From CAJUOR01 sp964596105 (lineage in GTDB: Bacteria; Bacillota_I; Bacilli_A; Erysipelotrichales; Coprobacillaceae), in assembly GCA_964596105.1 (NCBI GenBank), contig CAZQRT010000042.1, forward strand, positions 1 through 12,552: a DNA stretch of 12,552 nt, written 5' to 3'. Position numbers and translations under genes: made by a program. This document shows, one piece after another, positions 1 to 7,216 of the stretch; the first letter of the stretch is position 1, and each line of letters begins with the position of its first letter. Under the pieces are notes generated by a model that was given only the letters and a program-made list of their open reading frames with translations, did no database searches and was not told the origin of the DNA.

Positions 1-15
1 ATATAAGCAACAGGA

Positions 16-60
16 CTCCCCGCACCTCTCAGCGATGTGCCCCAGGGGAGACATTTTTTT
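16..60 (+). terminator. Possible imperfect terminator hairpin upstream of rpmE
   Basis: CTCCCC (16–21) can pair with GGGGAG (45–50), and GCAC (22–25) with GTGC (37–40). A 4-nt bulge and an 11-nt loop complete the fold, and a run of seven T (54–60) follows. This looks like an intrinsic terminator of a gene lying before the window, although the stem is imperfect. A reading frame also stays open through it, so either the hairpin or that frame is fortuitous. Confidence 0.4.
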
Positions 61-79
61 GATGATGAGCGAATGGGAC

Positions 80-108
80 TTGCTTTCCCTGACCAAAAAT
101 GCTAAACT
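80..108 (+). promoter_or_regulatory. Candidate sigma-A promoter for rpmE (extended -10)
   Basis: A weak -35 TTGCTT (80–85) lies 17 nt before TAAACT (103–108). The -10 is preceded by TG one base upstream (100–101), which makes it an extended -10. Predicted transcription starts near 115, giving a leader of about 55 nt. A second possible -10, TATACA at 110–115, has only a 15-nt spacer from CTGACC (89–94), so it is less attractive. Confidence 0.45.
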
Positions 109-135
109 CTATACAGAGTCCTTACTTTGAAGTAA
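106..135 (+). other. Two small inverted repeats in the rpmE leader region
   Basis: ACTCT (106–110) pairs with AGAGT (115–119) around a 4-nt loop. TTACTT (122–127) mirrors AAGTAA (130–135) around TG. L31 messages in several bacteria carry autoregulatory leader structures that bind the protein. I cannot match this leader to a known L31 motif. The first repeat overlaps the predicted transcription start, so only the second would certainly lie in the RNA. Confidence 0.2.
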
Positions 136-170
136 ACAAATCGAAACAAGGCGGAAGGAGATAAGAACAT

Positions 171-374
171 ATGAAGAAAGGTATTCATCCAGAGTACAAG
201 AAGGTTAAGGTTATTTGCACATCGTGCGGCAGTGTCTTTGAGACAGGATCCGTATTGAATGAGATCCGTGTCGATACCTGCTCAAACTGCCATCCTTTTT
301 ATACCGGCAAGCAGCGCTTTGTCGCAGCGGATGGCCGGATTGACAAGTTCAATAAGAAATACGGTCTGAAGTAG
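171..374 (+). CDS. rpmE: 50S ribosomal protein L31 (bL31), zinc-binding type
   Basis: This encodes a 67-residue large-subunit ribosomal protein located at the central protuberance, bridging toward the 30S head. The sequence opens MKKGIHPEY, typical of bL31. It has two CxxC pairs, C16/C19 and C37/C40, so this is the zinc-containing C+ form and not the zinc-free paralogue used under zinc starvation. The family block around HPFYTGKQ (41–48) is intact and the length is normal. An AAGGAG box sits about 9 nt before the ATG. The gene appears monocistronic: it has its own candidate promoter upstream, and a strong terminator begins 10 nt after its stop. Identification is secure. Confidence 0.97.
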   Translation: MKKGIHPEYKKVKVICTSCGSVFETGSVLNEIRVDTCSNCHPFYTGKQRFVAADGRIDKFNKKYGLK

Positions 375-384
375 TCTGGCCATG

Positions 385-406
385 AGCATCCTCGGATGCT
401 TTTTTT
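385..406 (+). terminator. Intrinsic terminator of rpmE
   Basis: AGCATC (385–390), loop CTCG and GATGCT (395–400) form a perfect 6-bp hairpin followed by a T-rich tract (400–410). It begins 10 nt after the rpmE stop. It also overlaps the extreme 5' end of the longest walJ reading frame, which argues against the walJ start at 382. Confidence 0.85.
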
Positions 407-429
407 CTTTGCGAAAGGAAGTTGACAAT

Positions 430-1185
430 ATGCGCTTTCATATCCTCGCCAGCGGATCCACCGGAAACTGCACCTTCATCGACTGCAACGGAACCGGCCT
501 TCTCATCGACTGCGGCATCTCCCGAAAGCAGGTGATTTACCGCTTAAAAGAAGCCGGATACGATATTTCTGATATACGCTACGTTTTTCTGACCCACGAT
601 CATACCGACCACAAAAAAAACATCCACATTTTTCCCGACAGCATCATCTACAGTCCGGAAGGCTGCTACGATCATCTCGCTATGGACCATTACCTGAAAC
701 CATATGATATTCTGGACTTTTCCGCCTTTCAGATGATCCCCTTGAAAACCAGCCACGACGCCACCAACAGCGTCGGCTTTGAAATCATCTGCGGCGCGCA
801 GCGCCTGATCTACATGACCGATACCGGCTATGTTTCCCGAAAAAACGCCAGCTACATGAAAAACGCCGATTACTACATCATCGAAAGCAACCACGACATC
901 CCCATGCTGATGGCGACCAGCCGCCCGATGAGCGTCAAAAACCGCATCCTCTCCGACCAGGGCCACCTCTCCAATCAGGACTCCGCTTTACTGATGACCA
1001 GGCTTGTCGGGGATAAAACCAAAGAGATCGTGCTCGCCCACCTTTCCCAGGAAGCCAACACCCCGGCCAAAGCCCTGGAAACCTATCAGAGCATCTTCGC
1101 GAAATACGAGATTGATCTCGACCGCATTGCCATCAAAATCGCCAGTCCGGTAGCGCTCGTGTCAGGAGGGCAGGATGAAAATTAA
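430..1185 (+). CDS. walJ: WalJ/YycJ-family metallo-beta-lactamase-fold hydrolase
   Basis: This encodes a 251-residue MBL-fold protein of the YycJ/WalJ family, a predicted metal-dependent phosphodiesterase or nuclease linked to wall homeostasis and replication-coupled repair. The metal-binding motif is HDHTDH (56–61). Other family blocks are SGSTGN (8–13), TDTGYV (D131), ESNHD, GHLSNQ (H179) and AHLSQE (H204), so every catalytic element is present. The ATG at 382 lies before the terminator hairpin and would add 16 atypical residues. The ATG at 430 has GAAAGGAAG 8 nt upstream and gives the normal N-terminus. It overlaps rlmH by 11 nt. In many Bacillota walJ follows walR-walK, but those genes are absent here. 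I see no strong promoter right before it, so it may rely on read-through or a weak promoter. Confidence 0.93.
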   Translation: MRFHILASGSTGNCTFIDCNGTGLLIDCGISRKQVIYRLKEAGYDISDIRYVFLTHDHTDHKKNIHIFPDSIIYSPEGCYDHLAMDHYLKPYDILDFSAFQMIPLKTSHDATNSVGFEIICGAQRLIYMTDTGYVSRKNASYMKNADYYIIESNHDIPMLMATSRPMSVKNRILSDQGHLSNQDSALLMTRLVGDKTKEIVLAHLSQEANTPAKALETYQSIFAKYEIDLDRIAIKIASPVALVSGGQDEN

Positions 1186-1630
1186 ACTCATCGCCGTCGG
1201 CAAAATCAAAGAAAACTACTTAAAGCAGGGGATCGCGGAATACGTGAAACGCCTTGGGGCTTATACTCGTCTGGAAATCATCGAGGTCAAAGACGAAAAA
1301 GACTACGATGATGAAAAGAAGATCAAAACCGTCGAAGGGGAAAGAATCCTGGGGAAAATCTCACCCAAAGATTATGTCATCCTCCTTGATATCCGCGGGC
1401 AGGAACTCACCAGTGAAGAGATGGCAAGTAAACTCGAATCACTCATCAGTCAGGATCTCGTCTTTGTGATCGGCGGCTCAAGAGGCGTCAGTCCCGCGGT
1501 GCAAAACCGCGCTAACATGACCATTTCCTTCTCGCATTTTACCTATCCCCACCAGCTCATGCGCCTCATTTTTGTCGAGCAGCTCTACCGCTGGTTCAAG
1601 ATCATCAGCCATGAGCCCTATCACAAATAA
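1175..1630 (+). CDS. rlmH: 23S rRNA (pseudouridine-1915-N3)-methyltransferase
   Basis: RlmH is a SPOUT-class, SAM-dependent methyltransferase that methylates N3 of pseudouridine 1915 in helix 69 of 23S rRNA on assembled 70S ribosomes. The 151-residue product has the MKIKLIAVGK start, the SAM-binding glycine loop IGGSRG near G100–G101, and the C-terminal blocks FPHQLMR-like TYPHQLMR and EPYHK. The final five residues are the hallmark end of the family. The length is slightly below the usual 155–160, but nothing essential is missing. The start sits inside walJ with an AGGAGGG box 5–6 nt upstream, so the two genes are translationally coupled. WalJ–RlmH adjacency is common in Bacillota. Confidence 0.97.
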   Translation: MKIKLIAVGKIKENYLKQGIAEYVKRLGAYTRLEIIEVKDEKDYDDEKKIKTVEGERILGKISPKDYVILLDIRGQELTSEEMASKLESLISQDLVFVIGGSRGVSPAVQNRANMTISFSHFTYPHQLMRLIFVEQLYRWFKIISHEPYHK

Positions 1631-1659
1631 TTGACTTTTTTTCTTCCGTTCGCTAAAAT
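1631..1659 (+). promoter_or_regulatory. Sigma-A promoter for the ABC exporter
   Basis: TTGACT (1631–1636) and TAAAAT (1654–1659) are separated by exactly 17 nt and begin directly after the rlmH stop. A strong ribosome binding site, AGGGGAGGG (1674–1682), follows before the ATG at 1688. No terminator hairpin is visible between rlmH and this promoter, so some read-through from rlmH is possible. Confidence 0.75.
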
Positions 1660-1687
1660 AAGGGCGATTTTTTAGGGGAGGGATGGC

Positions 1688-3409
1688 ATGTTTAAGAAGT
1701 TTTTCGCGTACTATAAACCGCACATGAAGCTGTTCATTTTAGATATGACCGCTTCCTTTATCGTCTCCATGATCGGGATCGTCTATCCCATCATCACCAG
1801 AACCATGCTCAATGATCTCATCCCCAACCGCAACTACCGCATGATTCTCATCGGCGGATGCGGCCTTTTGCTTTTGTACGTGGTGCGTATGCTCTTGCGC
1901 TTTTTTATCCAGTACCAGGGCCATATGATGGGCGTCAAAATGCAGGCCCAGATGCGCCGTGACATGTTCTCCCATCTCGAAACCCTTCCGTACAGCTTCT
2001 ACGACAACCACGAGACCGGCAAAATCATGTCGCGCATGACCAACGATCTCATGGACATCAGCGAACTGGCCCACCACGGCCCGGAAAACATTATCATCAG
2101 CTCGATCTCCATCATCACCTCCTTTATCTACCTCTTTTCGATCGACTGGCGCCTGACCCTGATCATCTTCGCCTGCGTCCCGATCCTGGCCGTTGTGTCG
2201 CTGGTCTTAAGAAAAAGAATGCGCCGGGCCTACATGGCCAGCCGCGTCTCCACCGGTAAAATCAACGCCGCCCTGGAAAGCAGCATCTCCGGCATCCGCG
2301 TCACCAAAGCCTTCACCAACGCCGACAAAGAAATGGAGAAATTTGAAGTCGGCAACCAGGAGTTCATCGAAGCCCGCCGCGAATCCTACCTGGCGATGGG
2401 CCAGTTTAACTCCACCACCTCCTTCGTGACCGATATTTTCAATGTCATCGTCCTGATCGCCGGCGGTCTGTTTATGTACGCCGGCCGGATTACCTTCGGC
2501 GACTATTCCGCCTTCATCGTCTCGGTCAGCATCTTCATCACCCCGGTGACAACCCTCATCAACTTCATGGAACAGTACCAGAACGGCGTGACCGGCTTTC
2601 AGCGCTTCCTGGAAATCATGGAGCAGGAACCGGAAAAAGACAGCCCCGAAGCCAGAGACGCCGGCCGCCTCCAAGGCCACATTACCTTTGATCATGTCAC
2701 CTACGCCTACGAAAAAGACCGCTATGTTTTAAGAGATATTTCCCTGGATATTCCCACCGGCACCACCTACGCCCTGGTCGGCCCGAGCGGCGGCGGCAAA
2801 ACGACCATCTGCCATTTGATTCCCCATTTTTATGACGTCACCGAAGGCAGCGTCATGGTCGACGGCCAGGATATCCACCAGTTCACCCTGAACAGCTTGA
2901 GAAGAAATATCGGCATCGTCCAGCAGGACATCTACCTCTTTAACGCCAGCATCAAAGAAAACATCCTCTACGGAAGACTGGACGCCAGCGATGAAGAAGT
3001 GATCGAAGCGGCGAAACGCGCCAACATTCACGATTATATCTTAACCCTTCCCGACGGCTACGACACCCAGATCGGGGAACGCGGCGTGAAACTCTCCGGC
3101 GGGCAGAAACAGCGCCTGTCGATCGCCCGCGTCTTCCTGAAAAATCCCCCGATCCTGATTCTGGACGAGGCGACAAGCGCTCTGGACAACACGACGGAAA
3201 TGATGATCCAGGAAGCTTTGGATGAGCTTTGCAAAGGAAGGACCACCCTGGTTGTCGCCCACCGCCTTTCCACGATCCGCAACGCCGAGGAAATCGCCTA
3301 CATCGATCACGGCGAAATCATCGAACAAGGCACCCACGAGCAGCTCATGGCCCAGGATGGATTATACGCCAGACTTTACCGCCAGCAGTTTCGCGCCTCT
3401 GATTTATAA
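1688..3409 (+). CDS. ABC exporter half-transporter, fused permease and ATPase
   Basis: This 573-residue protein joins a six-helix type IV exporter membrane domain (about residues 15–320) to a nucleotide-binding domain (about 335–573). The ATPase motifs are complete: Walker A GPSGGGKTT (365–373), a Q-loop in IVQQD, signature LSGGQ (469–473), Walker B ILILDE (489–494) and the H-loop histidine H525. The catalytic glutamate E494 is present, so both sites of a homodimer should be active. Being a single gene rather than a pair, it most likely works as a homodimer, like MsbA- or BmrA-type exporters that move lipids or drugs out of the inner leaflet. The substrate cannot be read from the sequence. 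The gene has its own promoter and terminator, so it forms an independent unit. Confidence 0.93.
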   Translation: MFKKFFAYYKPHMKLFILDMTASFIVSMIGIVYPIITRTMLNDLIPNRNYRMILIGGCGLLLLYVVRMLLRFFIQYQGHMMGVKMQAQMRRDMFSHLETLPYSFYDNHETGKIMSRMTNDLMDISELAHHGPENIIISSISIITSFIYLFSIDWRLTLIIFACVPILAVVSLVLRKRMRRAYMASRVSTGKINAALESSISGIRVTKAFTNADKEMEKFEVGNQEFIEARRESYLAMGQFNSTTSFVTDIFNVIVLIAGGLFMYAGRITFGDYSAFIVSVSIFITPVTTLINFMEQYQNGVTGFQRFLEIMEQEPEKDSPEARDAGRLQGHITFDHVTYAYEKDRYVLRDISLDIPTGTTYALVGPSGGGKTTICHLIPHFYDVTEGSVMVDGQDIHQFTLNSLRRNIGIVQQDIYLFNASIKENILYGRLDASDEEVIEAAKRANIHDYILTLPDGYDTQIGERGVKLSGGQKQRLSIARVFLKNPPILILDEATSALDNTTEMMIQEALDELCKGRTTLVVAHRLSTIRNAEEIAYIDHGEIIEQGTHEQLMAQDGLYARLYRQQFRASDL

Positions 3410-3428
3410 GCCCCAAGGGGCTTTTTTT
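3409..3428 (+). terminator. Intrinsic terminator of the ABC exporter gene
   Basis: AGCCCC (3409–3414), AA and GGGGCT (3417–3422) form a GC-rich hairpin running directly into a T tract (3422–3428). The hairpin begins at the last base of the stop codon. Confidence 0.85.
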
Positions 3429-3454
3429 GTTCATGATATCGGTTTCATTTTAAT

Positions 3455-3483
3455 TTGTTTTCAATATGAAAATAGGTTATAAT
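3455..3483 (+). promoter_or_regulatory. Sigma-A promoter of the regulator–pyrophosphatase operon
   Basis: TTGTTT (3455–3460) lies 17 nt before a perfect TATAAT (3478–3483). Predicted transcription starts near 3490, only about 14 nt before the first ATG. The spacer contains a perfect inverted repeat, listed separately. Confidence 0.8.
3458..3472 (+). promoter_or_regulatory. Perfect inverted repeat between -35 and -10, candidate operator
   Basis: TTTTCA (3458–3463), ATA and TGAAAA (3467–3472) form a perfect 6-bp inverted repeat. It fills most of the promoter spacer and overlaps the -35 box by three bases. A bound dimer would block RNA polymerase. The nearest candidate binder is the HTH regulator encoded immediately downstream, but autoregulation is inference. 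Confidence 0.5.
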
Positions 3484-3503
3484 AGGGAAAAAGGAGGAGG
3501 ATC

Positions 3504-4160
3504 ATGATGCAGCCTTTGGATACTTATATCAAACTGGTGCCTTTTCTAGGAAACGCGCTCGGGGAGAATGTGGAAATCGCCCTGCATGACTTGACAAAGC
3601 CCAACGCGCCGATCATCGCCATCGCCAACAACCATTTAAGCGGGCGGGTCATCGGTGACGGCCTGACGAGCCTGGGCGAGCATATCCTGAAAGAAAAGCA
3701 GTACGAAACCCGGGATTATGTCATGAACTATAAAAGCCAGACCGAAAACGGCCGCCTTTTACGAGCCTCATCGTACTTTATCCGCGATGAGGAAGGGCAT
3801 TTGACCGGCATGCTTTGCGTCAATGTCGACATTTCCGATTATGAGTATTTAAACACCGCCTTGAAGCGGATCCTCGGCATCAAGGATGAGTCCGAGATGG
3901 AATATCAAAGAGATCACCCGATCGAGATCCTGTCGGGATCCATCGCGGCCACCATCCAGCAGTGCGTGCAGGAGACGCTGGCGGAAATGGGCTTTCCCAA
4001 CTATATGCAAAACGGCCGCCTGACCGCCGATGAAAAACTGCAGGTTGTCAAAGCGCTGCACGACAAAGGCATTTTTAATATCAAAGGCGCGATCAGTTGT
4101 GTAGCCAAAGAACTGGCGGCATCAGAACCGACGATCTACCGTTATTTAAAGAAAATTTAG
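3504..4160 (+). CDS. YheO/DauR-like PAS and HTH transcriptional regulator
   Basis: This 218-residue protein has the two-part layout of the YheO/DauR family. A PAS-like sensor domain (about 8–120) contains the family stretches VEIALHDL, LRASSYFIRDEEG and CVNVDIS. A C-terminal HTH_22-type DNA-binding domain (about 172–218) ends in EPTIYRYLKKI, the recognition helix. DauR represses D-arginine catabolism genes in Pseudomonas, but no such genes occur here, so the ligand and regulon are unknown. ATG codons at 3504 and 3507 are both served by AAGGAGGAGG (3491–3500). It shares a transcript with the pyrophosphatase, whose ATG is only 12 nt after its stop, and a palindrome sits in the promoter. It may therefore control its own operon. 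The family call is firm; the function is not. Confidence 0.88.
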   Translation: MMQPLDTYIKLVPFLGNALGENVEIALHDLTKPNAPIIAIANNHLSGRVIGDGLTSLGEHILKEKQYETRDYVMNYKSQTENGRLLRASSYFIRDEEGHLTGMLCVNVDISDYEYLNTALKRILGIKDESEMEYQRDHPIEILSGSIAATIQQCVQETLAEMGFPNYMQNGRLTADEKLQVVKALHDKGIFNIKGAISCVAKELAASEPTIYRYLKKI

Positions 4161-4172
4161 GAGGAAAAAAAC

Positions 4173-5810
4173 ATGCAAGACACGGTTTATGTCAGCGGCC
4201 ATCAAAACCCTGACACCGACTCGATTATCAGTGCCATCGCTTACGCCGATCTGTTAAACCGGACGGGAAAATACCACGCCATTCCGGTGCGCCTCGGTCC
4301 GGTCAGCCAGGAGACGCAGTTTGTTCTCGACCGCTTTAATCTCGAGATGCCGACGATTCTGAAGACCGTCAAGCAGAAAGTCGAAGATTTGAATTATGAC
4401 AAAGTGACCCTGTTTGCCAAGGAGTTAACGCTCAAGACCGCCTGGTCTTTAATGAAACAAAGCAACCTGAAATCCGCCCCGATCCTCGACGACAACTCGC
4501 AGCTGATCGGATTATTGTCGACGTCCAATATCATTTCCGGCTACATGGATGAGTGGGACAGCGACATCATCGCCAAAAGCAAGACATCGATCGAAAACAT
4601 CGTCGACACCCTCGACGCCAAGGTGCTCCACTTAAACCGCAATGTCAAAACCTTTAAAGGCTCAATCCACATCGCCGCGATGAAAGCGGAAGGCGCCAGC
4701 AAATATATCGAGAAAGACGATATCGTCATTTTAGGCGGCGACCGCGACGACATGATGGACATGCTCATCAAAACCGGGGTTTCCTTAATTATCCTGACGG
4801 GATCCCGGGTACTGGGCGAGGAGATGCTCGCCAAGGTGAAAGAGGCCAATATCACCTGCATCTCCACCCCGTACAATTCTTTCCACACCTCGCAGCTGAT
4901 CATCCAGGCCGTGCCGGTGGAATTCGTCATGCAGAAGGGCGGCATCAAAACCTTCTCCACCGATGACACCGTCGACTACATGCGCGAGGTCATGACCGAG
5001 ACCCGTTTCCGCTCTTATCCGGTGCTCGATTTAACAGGCCGCGTCGTCGGCAGCCTTTCCCGCTATCAGCTGTTGTCCGGCATGCGCAAAAAGGTCATTC
5101 AGGTCGACCACAACGAACGCGCCCAGTCCATCCCGGGCATTGAAGAAGCCGATATTCTCGAAATCATCGACCATCACCGCGTCGCCGATATTCAGACCAC
5201 CAGCCCGGTCTATTTCCGCTGCGAGCCGTTAGGATCGACCGCGACGATCGTGACCAAGGCCTACAAGGAGCAGGGCGTGGAGCTGTCGCCGGATATGGCC
5301 GGAGCCCTGCTGTCCGCGATTCTTTCCGACACCCTGATCTTCAAGAGCCCGACCTGCACCCCGACCGATATTCAAATCGCCAATGAGTTAGCCAAGATCG
5401 CCGGGGTTGACATTCAGCAGCTCGGCATGGATATGTTCAAAGCCGGAACGAGCCTGAAGGGCAAGACCATGGACCAGATTTTCTTCCAGGACTACAAGCG
5501 CTTCACGATGGGCAAATCCCAGGTCGGCGTCAGCCAGGTCAACACCATGGATATCGAAGGCTTCGCGGAATACCGCGATGAAATGCTCACCTTCATGGAA
5601 AACCAGCTCTCCGCCCAGCATCTCGATATCGCGCTTCTGCTTTTGACAGATGTCATCAACGCCGGAAGCCAGATGTACGTCACCGGCAGCAAGGCGGAAG
5701 CCGCGGGCCGCGCCTTCCATGTCGAAATCAAAGATCACGAGGCTTATCTGCCGGGTATCATCTCCCGTAAAAAACAAGTTGTGCCGCAGCTGACCGAGGC
5801 GCTCGAATAA
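4173..5810 (+). CDS. ppaC: Manganese-dependent inorganic pyrophosphatase with CBS and DRTGG domains (family II)
   Basis: This enzyme hydrolyses cytoplasmic pyrophosphate to two phosphates, pulling biosynthetic reactions forward. It has 545 residues against roughly 310 for the plain family II enzyme. The extra length is a regulatory insert in the DHH domain: CBS1 (about 66–125), a DRTGG domain (about 135–245) and CBS2 (about 248–305). Metal ligands in HQNPDTD (H10, D14, D16) and the DHH motif (D333–H335) are present, as is SDTLIF. The C-terminal DHHA2 domain ends with the substrate-binding SRKKQVVP motif. CBS-PPases of this layout are known to be inhibited by AMP or ADP, and DRTGG-containing ones are activated by diadenosine polyphosphates. 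A GGAGG box precedes the ATG. It is second in the operon with the YheO-like regulator and ends at a bidirectional terminator. Confidence 0.95.
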   Translation: MQDTVYVSGHQNPDTDSIISAIAYADLLNRTGKYHAIPVRLGPVSQETQFVLDRFNLEMPTILKTVKQKVEDLNYDKVTLFAKELTLKTAWSLMKQSNLKSAPILDDNSQLIGLLSTSNIISGYMDEWDSDIIAKSKTSIENIVDTLDAKVLHLNRNVKTFKGSIHIAAMKAEGASKYIEKDDIVILGGDRDDMMDMLIKTGVSLIILTGSRVLGEEMLAKVKEANITCISTPYNSFHTSQLIIQAVPVEFVMQKGGIKTFSTDDTVDYMREVMTETRFRSYPVLDLTGRVVGSLSRYQLLSGMRKKVIQVDHNERAQSIPGIEEADILEIIDHHRVADIQTTSPVYFRCEPLGSTATIVTKAYKEQGVELSPDMAGALLSAILSDTLIFKSPTCTPTDIQIANELAKIAGVDIQQLGMDMFKAGTSLKGKTMDQIFFQDYKRFTMGKSQVGVSQVNTMDIEGFAEYRDEMLTFMENQLSAQHLDIALLLLTDVINAGSQMYVTGSKAEAAGRAFHVEIKDHEAYLPGIISRKKQVVPQLTEALE

Positions 5811-5839
5811 AAAAAGAGGCGGGATTTCCCGCCTTTTTG
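5811..5839. terminator. Bidirectional terminator between pyrophosphatase and MATE genes
   Basis: AGGCGGGA (5817–5824) pairs perfectly with TCCCGCCT (5827–5834) around TT. A-rich DNA (5810–5816) lies on the left and TTTTTGTT on the right, so either strand yields a U tract. It can end both convergent transcripts. The MATE stop codon is at 5840–5842. Confidence 0.88.
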
Positions 5840-7216
5840 TTATGCCATTCGGGCTTTTTCTTTGTCGAGGTCTTTGAAGATCCTGGCCAGATAGATCAAA
5901 GCCAGCCCCGACATGATGAATTCCGTCACGAACTGCGCGTAAGCGAGACCATATAACGGATAGAAATAATTCAGGATGAGCAGCGCCGGAATCTCTAAAA
6001 CGATCTTGCGGCAGATGGCGAAAAGCAGCGCTTCCTTGCCCATGCCGGTCGCCTGGAACACGCCCACCGCGGTGAAATCCAGACACAGGAAAGGCAGCCC
6101 CAGACAGAACGCTTTGAGAAACCGCGATCCGTAAGCGACAATCTCCGGATCCGACATAAAGATCGAGATAAAGAACGGCGAGAATAAATAATAGCAGGCG
6201 CTGACCGCGACAAGAAAGCTGACGGAAATGAGGATCGTGGTGCGGATCGTGCTCTTCATCCTTTTCACATTTAAAGCGGAGTAGTTGTAGCTGATCAAAG
6301 GCATAATGCCCTGGGAGATGCCCATCGCGACCTGCATTGGCAGCATGTTGACGCGCTGGGTAATACCCATGGCGGCCACCGCGGTCGTGCCGTAAGCCGA
6401 CGTCAGGTTGTTTAAGATCGTCATGCCCGTGACATTGAGAAGATTCTGGATCGCGGCGGGAATGCCCACGGTAAAGATGTTAACCATGATGCGCTTGTCA
6501 AAAGCGAAGTTTTTAGGATTTAAAGAGATGTAAGTCTTGCCCTTTTTGGCGCGGATTAAAATAAAGAAATAAAGGCAGGCCAGGCAGTTGGAAATAAAGG
6601 TGGCAAGACCCGCGCCGGCCGCGCCCATATTCATTCCCCACGGTAAAATCATGACGGGATCGAGGACGATATTGAAAAGACAGCCGCTCATCGTGCCGAT
6701 GCTGGCGTGGAGGCTGGCCCCTTCACTGCGCACGAGATAAGCCAGCACGACATTTAAAATGGCGGGAATCGCGCCCATGACCGCGACCCAGAACAGGTAG
6801 CTTTTCGTGGCCGCGTAAGTCTGCTGTGTGACCCCAAGTAAATTCAGCAGAGGTGTATTGAAAGCGAAAATAAAAAGCGAGACCAGCGCCGCGCAAAATA
6901 AGGCGCAGTAGAAACCGATCGCGGAGCTTTTCGTGACCATGCGGTAATCCTTGCTGCCCAGGGCCCTACTCATCAGCGAGGAGCTGCCGACGCCAAAGAG
7001 ATTGTTGACGGCATTGAAAGCCAGAAGGACCGGAGCCGCCAGGGTGACGGCGGCATTTTCGATCGGGTCGTTCAGCATGCCGACAAAATACGTGTCGGCG
7101 AGATTGTAGATGACCATGACCAGCGAGCTCAAAACGGTCGGGACGGCCAGGGTGGCGATGGCTTTCACCACCGGCATGTCTTCAAACAGATAGGTTTTAC
7201 TGTCCTGATTGTTCAC
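5840..7216 (-). CDS. MATE-family multidrug efflux transporter
   Basis: This is a 12-helix polytopic membrane protein of the MATE family, exporting drugs or metabolites by cation antiport. The hydrophobic segments fall into two similar six-helix halves, and the first helix carries the family block NLADTYFVG. The style resembles the MepA/NorM-like branch; the substrate is unknown. The longest frame begins at a GTG at 7225. The next in-frame GTG, at 7216, has GAGGTG (complement of 7223–7228) exactly 6 nt upstream and forms a GTGA overlap with the stop of the upstream HAD gene, so I prefer it (458 residues). This makes the two genes translationally coupled. No separate promoter is visible, and the gene ends at the bidirectional terminator. 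Confidence 0.92.
   Translation of the reverse strand: MNNQDSKTYLFEDMPVVKAIATLAVPTVLSSLVMVIYNLADTYFVGMLNDPIENAAVTLAAPVLLAFNAVNNLFGVGSSSLMSRALGSKDYRMVTKSSAIGFYCALFCAALVSLFIFAFNTPLLNLLGVTQQTYAATKSYLFWVAVMGAIPAILNVVLAYLVRSEGASLHASIGTMSGCLFNIVLDPVMILPWGMNMGAAGAGLATFISNCLACLYFFILIRAKKGKTYISLNPKNFAFDKRIMVNIFTVGIPAAIQNLLNVTGMTILNNLTSAYGTTAVAAMGITQRVNMLPMQVAMGISQGIMPLISYNYSALNVKRMKSTIRTTILISVSFLVAVSACYYLFSPFFISIFMSDPEIVAYGSRFLKAFCLGLPFLCLDFTAVGVFQATGMGKEALLFAICRKIVLEIPALLILNYFYPLYGLAYAQFVTEFIMSGLALIYLARIFKDLDKEKARMA

Noticed and set aside
382..429. Upstream start of walJ adding 16 residues
   Set aside because: It overlaps the rpmE terminator hairpin and the added residues are not family-like. The ATG at 430 has a good ribosome binding site.
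2207..2695. 162-codon minus-strand frame inside the ABC exporter
   Set aside because: It is rich in G, A, D and H in the way antisense shadows are, and the sense strand encodes a complete transporter.
5388..6086. 232-codon minus-strand frame spanning the pyrophosphatase and MATE ends
   Set aside because: It crosses the bidirectional terminator and overlaps two confident genes on different strands. The composition is shadow-like and no motifs are seen.
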